DNA of 64,000 bases from positions 9,659,501 to 9,723,500 of the forward strand of contig SMMW01000046.1 in the NCBI GenBank assembly GCA_004794655.1, in the 5' to 3' direction. Numbering within the stretch: position 1 is the first letter of the stretch; every line of letters starts with the position of its first letter. A model generated the notes under the pieces. It did no database searches, had not been told where the DNA came from, and saw only the letters and a program-made list of their open reading frames with translations. Source of the stretch: Marisa cornuarietis. Lineage: Eukaryota; Mollusca; Gastropoda; Architaenioglossa; Ampullariidae. Shown here piece after piece: positions 23,617 to 35,893 of the stretch. A program made the translations under genes and the position numbers.

Positions 23617-23759
23617 ATGGAGTGCAGAGAAACTGTCATAGTACATCATCACAAAGAGAAAGTCATTTCCTTGCATTGTGTGTGTTTCCTCCGAAAGTAT
23701 TTATTTTGGATGAAAGGGCGACTATACCATTTACTCTTGCTGTTAAGGAATATTGCGAG
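23617..23759 (+). pseudogene. Duplicated module D1, frameshifted copy
   Basis: Starts ATGGAGTGCAGA and ends GCGAG followed by GTAATT. It aligns with the open module at 24799-24930 but is 143 rather than 132 bases long, mostly because of extra TGTGTG-like bases before TTTCCTCC. The frame therefore shifts after about 24 codons. After the shift the peptide again resembles its partner (ILDERATIPFTLAVKEYCE). Function not recognised. Nucleotide similarity continues past the GTAA to about 23860. Confidence 0.5.
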
Positions 23760-24010
23760 GTAATTTTTCAGTATAGTGTATGGTGTATGGTGACTCAAAA
23801 ATGTTGCACGTGTGATTTGTGTGGCATAGAGATGGCACTACAGATGCTGTTGCATACGTTAAAGAACCTGTAGTCTCTTCTTCAGAATTTTCTAGTTATT
23901 TGCACGACCCCATTTTTTTTTGGGGGGGGGTAAGTGGGGGGGGGAGATAAAGCTTCTTTCGATACAGCGTTTAGCTTCATGAATTGACAAAGGAAATGGG
24001 CAGGACTGGC

Positions 24011-24178
24011 GTCTTATATGGAATAGTATAATGAACACGAAGACAGCTGCCTCATATGGAATATTATAAAGAACCTCAAGACAACTGCCAATTTATGGAT
24101 ATGGAATAGTACAATGAGACCCAAGACAACTGCCATTTATGGATATGGAATAGCATAATGAGCCCAAGACAACTGCGC
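24011..24178 (+). repeat. Tandem repeat, four units of about 38-45 bp
   Basis: Units carry ATATGGAATAGTATAATGA and end AAGACAACTGCC. The last two units gain TTTATGGAT, giving a longer period. Diverged but clearly tandem. Confidence 0.85.
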
Positions 24179-24271
24179 GACAAACTTTTTAAGAGACGAG
24201 TGTAGAAAGTCGTCTTCTAGGAAAAATACTTCCTTGGCAGAGAAGTGGTGATGGTGGTGGAGGGGGCAGTG

Positions 24272-24325
24272 GGGGCTGGTGTTTTACCCCGAGTCAGCAG
24301 CTAAGGATATATCAAAGGAAGGTGG
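24272..24325 (-). repeat. SINE tail fragment (antisense)
   Basis: GGTGTTTTACCCCGAGTCAG followed by CAGCTAAGGATATATC is the reverse complement of the 3' part of the SINE at 60311 (GATATAGCCTTAGCTGC..GCGTAAAACGCC). The tRNA-like head is missing. Confidence 0.75.
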
Positions 24326-24798
24326 AGGGGAAGTGGGGAGTGAAGCATCTGGTCATCTGAGTGAAGCCACGCCTTGTATTGCTCCCTGTATTACAGCACG
24401 CGCTGTGTAATGCGGGTGAGACGTTTCGTTTACTTCCTGACACTCCGAGCACACGACGTGGGTTCTACTATTTATAAATAAAAGTTATCCCACCCTTTCG
24501 CGTGCGTTTTCAGTGTAATTGTGTTGTGTAGTTTATTTGTCAGTCAAAAAAACGACTTGACTGACAAAATTCTGACCGTGGAGTTCTTTTTCAATCGGCA
24601 AACGCTGCATTTTTTTGTGTGTCTGCAGTGTAGTGCAAGTGGGGGAACACTTTGACTTCCCGCGGACTTTTATCGTGTGGAAGTTGCGTGCGATTGGTTT
24701 GCTGTCATGTGATCTTTTCTGCCCAATCAAGGTTTTTTTATTGCAAGGGTTGGTATTTTTAGCGACTAATGAGAAGTCGTCTGCTTTTCTCAAATAAG

Positions 24799-24960
24799 AT
24801 GGAGCGCAGACAAACTGTCATAGTAAATTACAAAGAGAACGTTTTTCTTGCGTTGTTTCCTCCGGAAGTATGTATTTTGGATGAAAGTGCGACGATACCA
24901 TTTATTCTTGCTGTTATGGAGTATTGGGAGGTAACTTTTCTGTTCCTTACTGTATGGTGA
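24799..24960 (+). CDS. Duplicated module D1, intact copy; possible 44-codon exon (unknown)
   Basis: Opens with ATGGAGCGCAGA and stays open for 53 codons to TGA at 24958. The stretch to 24930 ends TGGGAG followed by GTAACT, a good splice-donor match, so it could be a first coding exon of 44 codons. The peptide includes FLALFPPEVCILDESATIPF and ILAVMEYWE; I recognise no family. The partner at 23617-23759 is frameshifted. Similarity runs beyond the donor to about 25030, so it may simply be an unclassified repeat. No downstream exon was identified. Confidence 0.25.
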   Translation: MERRQTVIVNYKENVFLALFPPEVCILDESATIPFILAVMEYWEVTFLFLTVW

Positions 24961-25030
24961 CTAAAAAGGAAGTTTACGTGTGGTCTGTGTGGCATAGAAA
25001 TAACATTGCAGCAAACGAAGTTATGGATAT

Positions 25031-25600
25031 CAGGTGCTTGAATGGAAGTATCAAGTGCGATCCCATTGAACAGAGAGGAGTGGGACGTAGAGTCGTGTGC
25101 CTTTAGTGAACCGGGTGATAGAGATACTTCACCTTTTCTTCTTTTGCATCGTTTAACCTGGACCTGGTAAAGTCTTGTAACTAAATTTAATTAAGCCCAC
25201 TATAGGTTGAGACATAGAGCGTCGATGGCTGGCCCTGGTAAGACGAATTTCGAAACGGCTGTGTGGCACGTGAGACCTGGAACTGAAGGACGAAGCATAC
25301 AGAAATGAAAACAAAAACAACGAACAAACAACAAAACAAAAAACACGAGCTAATCTTCCTTCGTAGCTCATAACACTTAGAGAAAACTTTCGTAAGGAGG
25401 TGGAAATGGAAGATAGAAAATAAGACTGAAGAGGAAGAGAAGAGGGATATAAGATGACTCGTATCCGCTGTTGGGAAAGTCGGAAGTCGCAAGTGGAGGA
25501 GCTTGTTTAATCTACATGAAACGTGTATTAGCATTAACGTCGAGCTACATAATGTTCTGTCATCTACCTCTGCAATTTCTATATTTAGTAAAGGCAGAAA
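25031..25600. other. Intergenic, no gene recognised
   Basis: No supportable gene. ORFs on the minus strand at 25153-25633 are A/C-biased and have no domain signal. Confidence 0.5.
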
Positions 25601-25602
25601 GG

Positions 25603-25703
25603 CGGGAACTGGTGTTTTACGCCGAATCAGCACCTAAGGCTGCATCACAGAAAATCAGCCGGCCCTCTAAACAGGTGCCACATGCAGAGAAAGAGCAGAA
25701 TGC
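25603..25703 (-). repeat. SINE fragment (antisense), longer tail copy
   Basis: On the minus strand it reads CTCTTTCTCTGCATGTGG, CACCTGTTTAGAGGG, TGATGCAGCCTTAGGTGCTG, GGCGTAAAACACCAGTTC, matching in order the SINE at 60311-60510 downstream of its B box. The A/B box head is absent. A 125-codon plus-strand frame over it is coincidental. Confidence 0.82.
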
Positions 25704-28700
25704 ATCAGAGGAGATCTCAAACAAGGATAACCAATCATCTCTATATTGGGGAGGAGAGACAGGGAGGAAGAAAACCTCAGAAGAAGACGGTTCAGCTGAT
25801 CGTCGCAGAAAGCAATACACCGAAGCAGCAGTAACACACAGACGGTAACACATGGAAACATGTTTTGTCTTCACAAGTGAGACCCTTCGTGGAGAGTGCA
25901 TGCTTTATTAACTGTGGATTGTATAATCAAGCGGATTGTATCTCAAAATCAGAATATGCAGTAACTGCTTTAACCCGCTGACTCCGTAGCGCCAGTTTAC
26001 TGGCTTACCTGGTAGAGCGCGATGAGCTCTGCTCCACGATCGTGATTTTCTCTTTGCACGATTGTGGCCCTACTGGCAGAACACAATGAGCAACGATACG
26101 CTTACTATTGTGGCTCGTGCTCCACGAGCCTGGCTCTGCAGTTTCACTATCGTCTTCAAAATCGTGAATTTTAAGCCCATGTTTCTGAACATAGAAATAT
26201 TTTTATTCTGGTCTAAGCGGGTTATTAAACAAGTTATGAAAAGATGTGTTTATTTCGTTTCTTTTTTCTTTTTTTTAAAAGAGGCAAGCTGCTGATTGTA
26301 ATATCATGGAACACAGTGAGCGTAAAAATACAACAATCTCGACGGTTTTGTCTTCATCGGACGTGTCTTTAAAAAAAAGCGTGCCGTTTGTTTTCACTCA
26401 AAACAAGCTTCGTGCCTGACAGGGTGTCTCGGTTGTTTTGCGAGGAGCGGATAACTCTATACCCGTCCAGAGCTAGGAAAGCGAGGACAGAAGACAGCTA
26501 ATAACCACGCTTGTCAGAAAATAGCGAGGCCCAACTTCGCTTCGCTCTTTTCATGTTCCGCTCGATTCTATGAAATGTGTTGGCTTCCCCCATGACGTCG
26601 ATCGAAAAAAGAGATTGCGCGTGTCAGTCGACTGGGTTTATTTTCCTTCTTAGGGGTCAAACATTAGGAAAGCTAACAACTCTGGCATCTCGCTTGCCGG
26701 TAATTAAAGAGAGGGTACAGTCGAAACCGTAGAAAACAACTTTTCAGCTGGCGTTCGAAACGTGTTGAGCTTGAACTCAGTTTAAGGCTTCCGAAAGATT
26801 ATGCAATCAAGGGAATGAGAGCTTGTGCATGTCTCGTAAAGTTGTAAGAAATTGACTGTTTGGTCATGTTTCGAAAATGATTGGCAGCAGGTTTAGTGAT
26901 CTATACTCTGATTTTTATACAGCATGAGCTTATCCCATCCAGTTGGTGGTATAAAGTCACCTTGTTCCTGCAACACCTCACCCATGTCACAGCCCGTTCG
27001 TTTTGTTTTTGGGTCTGTGCACAACGGCCAAGACATCTGAAAACAAGCATTAAAAGTTAAAGCACCTTCTGGAAGTAAGGGGAGTGAATGGAGATTAGCT
27101 CATCGTGTGAAGGGCATAGCATGTAGAAAGCAAGAATCAAACTTCTCCTTCCGTCACATTCAGAGATTCATCCGCTAGGTGGGCAGGGCGGGGGGATTTC
27201 AGTTACAGACCTGGACGGTGCCAGCAAAAGCCCATATCTCCCTGGACCTTATTTAAGGCAAGCGCCATAGTGAAACCAGAACGAGGCTTGGTGGGCCGGT
27301 GTAGAGGTTACCAAAGCATGATAGCACTGACCTGGAACTCAAAAGGTCATAATACTGGATTCGGTATTCACTTCTCGTTCCCATAATTACGACTATAGAA
27401 GAACTAAGATTTAAAAAAATCACTAGACCGGATAATTGCTTTGCAGGCAAGTTTTGTTCATAAATATGTTTGTGTGACAGTATGTTTTGCAGTTGGTAAC
27501 ATGATGCCAATAGAATTTTTCTTTTTGGTAATGTATTCATACTAATTATTCTTTTTTAACAGTGTGAATGGACAACAGGATAACATAACAAGATATTATT
27601 GTACTTTTGTTGACATAGAAACAGACTCCTCCACCACACGCCTTAGTGGTAATTATGACCAATCTATCTGTTCTAAATAGGGCTCAGAAGCCGGTGATGA
27701 CTAGGTCAAAATCACTTTCCTTATTTATCCAGGTTTCAGTAAAGACTAGCAAACAAATATCCATGTGTAATCGGAAGTTGCGTACCCACGGTTCAAGCTC
27801 GTCAGCTTTGTAACGAAGCTACTGGACGCTAGATAGAAGGATAGATGAAAGAGATTCTTACGTCGATCGTCAAGCAAAACTTCTTGAGTTTCCGGTTCAC
27901 GCCGCTTCTGCGCCCTCTCTTCTGAGATCTTCGACTCCGATATGGAAAGAGAAGCGAAATGTCGGCATGTAGAGCAGGAAAACTCCGATAGCAAAGGGAG
28001 AAGAACGAAGAAGAAGCAAGAGCTTACGAGAGTAGTGAGCCAGGGGCCGACCCTAATGGAGGATTTGTCCGCAATTTTGTCGGCTAGTACTGACGGACAC
28101 AAACATCTGAAATGCATAAAAGAGCCTAGCAAAGTCCGTGCACACAGTCATCGTCATCACACACACTCGCCACAGTCCACGTCTAACACGTGGAGTACAC
28201 AGCACGGAAGCAGTCGAAAATCGAAGAAAATGTAGAAGATTGAGGAAAGAATCGAGAGCCGCAGACGTCGGCCGATAAGGAGCGGCCATCTTTTGGGGTG
28301 AGACAACACATTATCAAGGAGGCGTTATATTTCTCCATGCACTTTTAACATGTAGGACTTCGTCACCGACTCGAACAATTTACTTTGCCCCATATACTTG
28401 TGTATATTTTGTTCAGTGTGTACATTCGTATCAGGAGCATTTTTCTGGAACCCAACCTGTATTATTTGCTTTAAGTAATCTGGATATTTTGGATTTTGTG
28501 TACATATCGCTTGTGCCTGTGCCATGCTTTTCGTCATACGAATAAACTGTGTGGTGTATACCTTTATATTTCTTATGTTTATGATATTAAATTCTCTTAC
28601 TTAAATATAAATTTTCCTCATACCTGAATTGAGAAAAGTCTATTATGTGTCGCTTCACAATCGTAATTCTGATGTCTGCAGACATTTAAACAGACTACAA

Positions 28701-30770
28701 GAGTCTGTACTTTGATCTACAAACGTATTCGTACATGATGAAGTTATCTTTCTCAACTTAGTTCTCACAAAGAAACAAAAAACCTGGCAACTACAAAAGT
28801 TAGATTTGCTTACTCCTCTCTGCATACTTACCATCATGCGCAAATAAACAAAATAAACAAAGGCAGACATTTATAGACCTAGACTACTGTATGTCACAAG
28901 CAGAGCATGCATTGATTGAATAATTTTTTCAAACTTGTAACGACAATTCTTGTAGAAATTGGTCAACTATACTTGTATGTATTGGCATTTTAGTTATTCT
29001 TAAAATGAAACAATTTTCAAAGACAAAACAGGTCTACCATACACTCAATACCTACATTAAGAACTTGTATCTTCGTCTGCCCAATTTGTTTCAAATTCAA
29101 AACTGTCAAAGTTGTTTTATCACTTGCAAATGAAAGAAACGACAGTCTGGCCGCCATATCCCGTCTGTCATCATTCGTACAAATCGGCACACAGCAATTC
29201 CTGTGCGATTTGACTTCCTTTGCTCTTTGGCTCTCAGCCATGTAACCACGAGGCCCACGAGGCCTCGTTTTGGAAAGCCGGGAAAGCCGTGCGTGAATAA
29301 GGTCCATGGCGTCTCTCTCTTTCCTGCTTCGCCATAATGGTGCAGGAATGAGGGTCGAAGAAAGGTCACAGGCTAACTGACTGTAGGTGCGGAGATAATC
29401 GCGAAGACTGTCAGCCTTGACCCCGTTATTCAGACCTTAGATCGATGTTGTGTGCAGGTCAGTGTTTCCAGGGGCCACCTGCAGACTACGCAGATGGATG
29501 GATGACTAATGAATGAGTTCCTCAGGTAGGTTCTTACCTCCCTTTAATTGTCGTCTGTCGATATTTGACAGAGTGGTTTCTTTCAGCACTAAAGGACATT
29601 TTATTATGTGGATCATTGTTTTTGTACCAATCACGCGGTAAACTTGAGAAAGGCGCCTTTTAAAAATAGAATCTAATCCTGCCTTGTCTTTGATGCCGCG
29701 GTTGTTATCAAACTTCAAGAAACTAGAAATAGCTTCAGATTAAAATGTCAGTTGAAAACTACAATGTTCAAAGTTCTACCTCATATTTTGTTTGTGCATA
29801 TTTTATAAACTACCATCTTTTAATGTACTAAATCCACTACTTAGAAAATATCTTTGCACTAAGCATCTGTAAACTCTGTATTGTCCTGTCCAGCAGTTTC
29901 CTTTTAAGATAAGCAGACATGTCAGTAATAAACCCTTTTTTGTAATAAACTGAGTGAACTTTAGACTGGAAGCTGGGCGTATGAAGAAGGTTAAATTGTC
30001 GCAAGTGAGGTTGAAACCCTTCAGCTCCTGAGTAAAGAACAGGTGCAAGAAAAGATATCGAAAGTGACTGTTCGCAGGTTTGTCAGTTTGTGCACGTACC
30101 GTTAGCAACGGTAATGGTAATTCACAAACTGAAGTCGTAAACATTATTTTGTCAAAGACATAACGATTACGTGAAGACTCTCAATGCCATTTAGCAGAAA
30201 ACTATCCGACAATGTCGAGACCAGGTTATAGGAAAGCAGCCTACTTTCATCTTCTGCTCTTCCTTTTAGAAGCCATATCCTGGAGTGAAATCAAAAACGT
30301 GCAACAGCGCCTTTGGGCACCCAAGTGGTGGCATAGAGCTTAGTCGTCATGGGTTACCATTTACTCCGCATACTAAGTTTACTTCCGTGGTCTGTGTGGG
30401 TTTTTGATCAGGTCCTGTGGCTAGAGACGAAAAGGGGAAATTACTCGGACCGGGATGTCCCTATCATTAGCGGCTGCGTTTTGAGAAAGTGGTCGTCTTG
30501 GAAGACTTTTAATCGAGTTTTCGAGAGGACTAGAAAGAGATCTGTTAAAAGTTCTTTCATGCCCAATGATCCCAAAGTAAAAGTAAAAGGAGTGCTTCTA
30601 CTCGAAGACCGTCTTCTCAGCTGCCAGTCTGTGCTGGAGTTCTTTTGTCTAGCAAAGGTCTCAACGCTCAACTAAACTCAGGTTCAGCGTCTGTTCTGCA
30701 GATCTTCGGCCGAGTTTGTGTTTAACATAAAGTAAATTTATCTCTCTGTGCCCTTTCTTTCTTGTGTCCG
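25704..30770. other. Intergenic, no gene recognised
   Basis: No domain-bearing ORF. The longest frames (27746-28132 minus, 27942-28235 plus, 30349-30675 plus, 29803-30144 minus) have unremarkable or basic composition. The 27942 frame (MEREAKCRHVEQ..SRKSKKM) is Lys/Arg/His-rich and could be chance. No RNA gene recognised. Confidence 0.45.
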
Positions 30771-30783
30771 TGCGTGCGCGCGC

Positions 30784-30817
<34 letters not shown>

Positions 30818-30822
30818 ACGTG
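30771..30822. repeat. (CG)n(TG)n microsatellite
   Basis: Alternating purine-pyrimidine run TGCGCGCGCGTGCG passing into (TG)n and ending GCACGTGCACC. CpG-containing alternation makes it one of the better Z-DNA candidates here. Confidence 0.9.
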
Positions 30823-31487
30823 CACCAAAGCGCCCGCGATGACGTATGAGAGTAAGAGGGAGATACAAGTGTTACAGCTGTGTTCTGTATCCTAAGAGTT
30901 AATTATGAATGAATTAACTGATCACTACGATGCACAGTTAGAGAGTTACAGAGGAAGAGGTGGGGGATTAGGTGACGTGACTGTGATTCAAGTCTAAAAA
31001 AACCGTACTGACAGCCACCAGAGCATCGGTTGTGTTTCTGTTTTCCCCTTCTTTTTAACATTATTTTGAAGTCATTCGACCAATAAACTGTCGTCACACA
31101 TCCACGTGACACGAAGCTAATTTGATTTTGTTTCCCCCATCACCACCACTCCTTCTGAACCCGTCATCCCGCCTCAGTCTTGACAAAGTCTTGGCACTGA
31201 CTTCAGGCCTTGCGCATGCGCGGTCTCAGGTAGATGATTGCTGGTGGCGACAAGCCTGTCGCGTCAGAACCCAAGATGTCCGCCCTTTATCGTCTCCACG
31301 TCAGACAACGGCCCTTGCGAGGGTGACAGACGACATTCTCATCACCCGACCGCCTGTCTGTCTGCTTGCTGGGCCGCGGCTGGAACTGATACCAGCCTAG
31401 CTGAGGTTCTAGATCTCATAGTTTAGAGCTTATCGTGAACGTCCGGTTGCTATCAGGGTGGTTGATGGGATGCAGGAGCAGGAATAG

Positions 31488-31550
<63 letters not shown>

Positions 31551-32144
31551 AGTGCTTGAAAAGTTAAGGAGAAAGCGCCGCCGAATTCTATAAATCTCTA
31601 GATATCACGTGAGTCAAGGTAAAACGTGTGTTACAAAGCATCATGGCAACTACTGGTATCACCACAGCCAATTACCTCGGAATTTAAGTGTAATAGTCAC
31701 GACTTTCTAACACTCTCTAGTTTTTTCTTATTTCTCGCATCCAGTGTCAAAAGGTTCCATATATATATATATATATCTTGTCTGTACTGGCTCCTCCTTT
31801 ATGTGAACGGCAACGTGTTTTTAAAGGCCCAATGGGGAACACAGTTTTTCTAATGACTGGTTAAAGCTCGGTGCAGGATACTTTACATTTTTAGATTATT
31901 ATCTGAACGAATAATCCCTTTGTGTTCTCAAAATACACGTCTACAGACATCAGCATCCACAGAAATAGATCAAACTCTTGATGCCACATTTGTCCGATTG
32001 GCTGAGACCTTCACAACGTATAGATATGCGATTTTTGCCTCTCTGTTGTTGACCTCTTTCTGCTTTAACGTATCTCGAGAACGGAAGAGAGCTATTCACC
32101 CATTGACCAATATTTTGGTAAATTATATCTTACAAAGAGCTTTA
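30823..32144. other. Intergenic, no gene recognised
   Basis: Contains the TG run at 31492 and an (AT)n run at 31760-31776. ORFs at 31122 and 31920 lack family signals. Confidence 0.5.
31492..31550. repeat. (TG)n microsatellite
   Basis: Uninterrupted run of about 29 units. Confidence 0.97.
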
Positions 32145-32407
32145 CCAGGGGCCAGTTGCACAACACATTTCTAATTTTAAACGCTTTAAAGCCTGAAATC
32201 TATTTAGATAATTAGTTTAAAGTGCCCTCCACAATTTTAGAACTAAAACTGCTTTAATTTAGATAAAGTTGTTTAAGTCTGATTTTCCGTCCTGTGAGTA
32301 AAATTTTTTGTATGTTCTTGTGCAATGTATCTAAATATCAAAGAAGAGATTTTGCTTCTTTAGAACAGTTTTAAGGGTTAGAAACATGTTGTGCAACTGG
32401 CCCCTGG
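32145..32407 (+). mobile_element. MITE family M1, copy E (best-preserved ends)
   Basis: A 263-base element starting CCAGGGGCCAGTTGCACAAC and ending with its exact reverse complement. The termini are the most intact in the window and define the family. The interior matches copies A and C. Flanks (GCTTTA before, TCTTTAG after) do not give an unambiguous target-site duplication. No ORF. Confidence 0.92.
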
Positions 32408-35400
32408 TCTTTAGAAATTTGTTTCACACGACTCGATCTTTAAGAAGGACGATCCATGCTATCTCAGACGTAATACTTTATATTATACTATATTTTTTTT
32501 AAAGCCGTCCGTACGGTTTCTCCCTCCAGGTGATTCAGCTTTGTAGGCGTGCCTCTGGCTATTTATATGTTAAAATATTAATGCCTGAAGAGTCTTATCT
32601 ATAGCCATTATGATCGAGCTGGAAACTAGGTCATAAACTTTGGGTTGGCAGGATATTTGACCTAACCACCAAAATCTCATATCCATGCGAGAACTGAGGT
32701 ACATCAGGTCTGCTAAAACAATTATTTAAGAATATTTTTTACGAATTTAAGCAGTATGATGCCCACGTTAAGATGCTTTGTTGGCTCTGTTTCATAAAGG
32801 TGTTTTGGCTGGTGTCATCGTCGTCCTTCCAAACGTTACTAAGATCTTAGTAGTGATCACTAGTTTCCTGCAGTGTGCGTGCGCGCGAGACGTCAAGCAG
32901 ACGCCATATCAAGGAGGCGGGCTACTCGTGTTTCGCGATTATGTTTTCCGCCTGATGATTCTAAAGCAGGAGTTTTATCAATATCTGATATATGAGAGGC
33001 TGATTTACCGAAAGCCGTTGATGGCGTCGCGGAGTTGCTTAGGAGTCTGATGATGGAACTGTTTTGCTCCTGGCTAACAATTTGACGAGGCTCCGCCTGG
33101 CCATAACGCATCTTCCAAAACACGCATTTCCTTTTACGGAGCTAAAAATGTATACACGAACGTTTACGGGAGAAAGAGAGAGGGAGAGAGAGGGGGAGGA
33201 AGAATGAGAAGTTGGACTAAAAAATTTTAATGACTTAAGGCCATTGCAGCTATTGTGACATTTACAGGATAAGCTGAAGTAATAAACCTCATACCCACTC
33301 AGTCACCTACCCTTCCACACACACACACACACACCCCTCACACTCACTTGCGCATGCATATATGAACGCCCTTTGCTCACTTGACACACTAATAGAATGA
33401 TTCAAAGCATATTTGACACTCGTTTTCAGGAAGAAAGTATGAAAAACGTGGGCAAGGTACTGTTGTTCAATGAGGGAACGTGTTTGAGGTACTTTTGGGG
33501 GTAGTGAAAATATCGGAAACAGTAAACAAAAAGGATTTGTACTTCACCCTCGGTAAAACTTATGCAGAAAGGACATTGGTTTATAACCTCGGTCCTATCC
33601 TCCACAAAACGATTTTAATGTGTATTCATATTGCTCACTTGTACATATTAAAAAAAACGATGTACCGTTTGTTTGACACCAAGTCCTTTGCATTGTGAGT
33701 AAACATGATTTATGTGAACCATGGGCTTGTGCGTATTTGTTTTCCTCTTTCTCCAAACCGCTGCTGAAGATTTCTCCGAAGCCCTGTGGGAGATTTCAAA
33801 GGTCAGGCATGTCCCACTATTTGACAGTCCTCTCTTAATTCTTTTTTTCTTGCGTCGCAAGATGCTTATGGGATTAGCGCTGGCCTGACGGGATTACAAA
33901 GTTTCACATTTTAATTATTCTGTTATTAAATTTGAAGAGTCATAGCTCCATCGACTTTCCTCGATCGATGACACCAGGGCGTCGAATCTAGCTTCCATTT
34001 TACATTAAAAAATTTCTTCTCGCAAATACTTTTTTTTTCTTTACTGCAAGAAGAGGAAGATAAGAAAAAGTAGCACAAAAGGAAAGAAATTAAAGAGCAG
34101 GGGATCAGTGAAGAAACATGTTGATAGAGGCGCCTGGCTGACGCACGTCGCTGTTGAAGATGTGATAGAGATTGCACGACTGGCTGGAGCACACTCTAAA
34201 CATAGCTACAGTACCAGGCCTCTGAAACTGAGCAAAAACGTGAAGAATAAACAGTAGATGAATGGTAGAATCATGGCAGAGTGGCAAATAGTTTTTTTTT
34301 TAAATGCATGAGTTTTTCTTTAAGTTGACACACATAAGAGAGAGAAAGAAACACACACACACACACACACACATGCAGACACACACCACCTTACGAACGC
34401 ATGTGCGTATGGCTACTTTTGTCAATATCAATATCTTTTCGGCATCACATTATTTCATCTGATACGCCTGTCGAGAACGGAGAGAAGTTGGAAATTTAGG
34501 AGTCTGGTACTGAGGTCTCCTGAGTCATTTGACAAAGATACCGACCATGCGGTATTTCGGTGATAAGTGCTGCAGTCAGCAAATCTCCCCCACCACACTT
34601 GCTAAGCCGGTGGTTGCGACTGCTGAAAACTAAGGCAAATGAACGCCACCTTCGTCGCCGGTCAAGGCATCCATTGATAGGCCACAGCAACTGCTGTGCT
34701 CATGGGGTCAGGAACCACAAAACACCACAACCACCTCACTCATCCGGTTAACTCCTTCAAATAAAAGGCACTGGGCATTTTGTGTGTGTGTGTGGGGGGG
34801 TGTAGCACGAAGCAAGGAGGGAGGTGCTTTCAATCAAAGTGCGACCCACGAAGATATAACTACGTATAATTTACATTTTAAAAAATTACCTTGTGATTTG
34901 ATCTTTGAGTGGCTTAGAGCTCCTTTATGGTCCCTCTGTAACAAGTGTATCTCCTCGTACGTGCGTGTGAGCCTGTGTACATGTGTCTGTATCTTCCTGT
35001 TTGCATGAATGTGTGCAAGCGCATGCATGTGCTTTTGACTTGTGTATATGTATATGCGAGTTTGTGTGTGAAGGTGTGTGTGTGTGTGTGTGCGCACGCG
35101 CGTGAGTTTACAAGGATTCGTGCTTCTCTGTATTCTCACAGAATGGAAAAGAAGCGAAGACAAGAAGATTGAAAATGGTGGCCAACTAACGAGAATTAAA
35201 TAACAGCCGAATTTTCGTACAAAGTAAGAAACACGCCACGTTTCTTGCCAAGACTTGACGTAAACTGCAAGCTCCAAGCAGTCTGGAGGCCACGTTGACT
35301 GCAACCAGGAGTTTTAAACTGCCAGCAACAACAGAAAAAAGTGACACGTCATTTCGCTACTGGACGTTTGCCATCAATAATTACTAGAGGAAGCTTTGGG

Positions 35401-35640
35401 TTAAGAAATGAAACCACCATTCCTCACCCTACTGGACATTCGACATCAGTAATTACTGCATGAAGCTTTGGGTCCACTGAAGCTTGCCAAGAGGATTCTG
35501 TGCGCATGCTCAGTGCAAGAGAATGGCTAACAAGCAAGGTGTACATTCACGAGGAAGGAAGAGGATTTTTCGATGACTGTCTTCTGTAAAGAGAGTGTGC
35601 CTGGAAGCAGGTGAAGAATCGCTCTTTAAGTATTTGATTT
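32408..35640. other. Intergenic, no gene recognised
   Basis: Holds short (AC)n runs at 33317 and 34351, a GA-rich stretch at 33171-33204, a (GT)n/G patch at 34783-34800 and a GT/CG patch near 35075-35103. A 72-bp period duplication lies at 35357-35473. No gene supported. Confidence 0.5.
35357..35473 (+). repeat. Two-unit tandem duplication, 72-bp period
   Basis: Unit 1 CTACTGGACGTTTGCCATCA and on to GAAGCTTTGGGT (35357-35401); unit 2 CTACTGGACATTCGACATCA and on to GAAGCTTTGGGT (35429-35473). The 45-base cores are similar and the spacer differs. Confidence 0.85.
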
Positions 35641-35649
35641 CTTTCCCGT

Positions 35650-35893
35650 AAAGTACAAAAAAAAGAAAGATTAAAAAAAGGAAGGACGGAGAAGAAAAGA
35701 AGAATAAAAAAGAATGACGAAAGGAAGTAGGAATGAGAAAGGAGGAAGGAAGAAGAAAGAAGAAAAAAAGAAATAGGAAGGAGGAGGAAGAAGGAAGAAA
35801 AGAAGAAGAAACAATAAAGAAAGAAAGGAAGAATGAGTAGGAAGAAGAAGAAAGAAGAACGAAAGAAAGGAGAAAAAAAAGAGGAAAGAAGAT
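35650..35893 (+). repeat. Polypurine (GA-rich) tract, about 240 bp
   Basis: Nearly all A or G on the plus strand, built of GAAGAA, AAAGGA and GGAAGG words with rare T or C interruptions. It explains the long Ser/Phe/Leu-rich frames on the minus strand, which are not genes. A homopurine strand this long can adopt triplex (H-DNA) structure. Confidence 0.93.
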
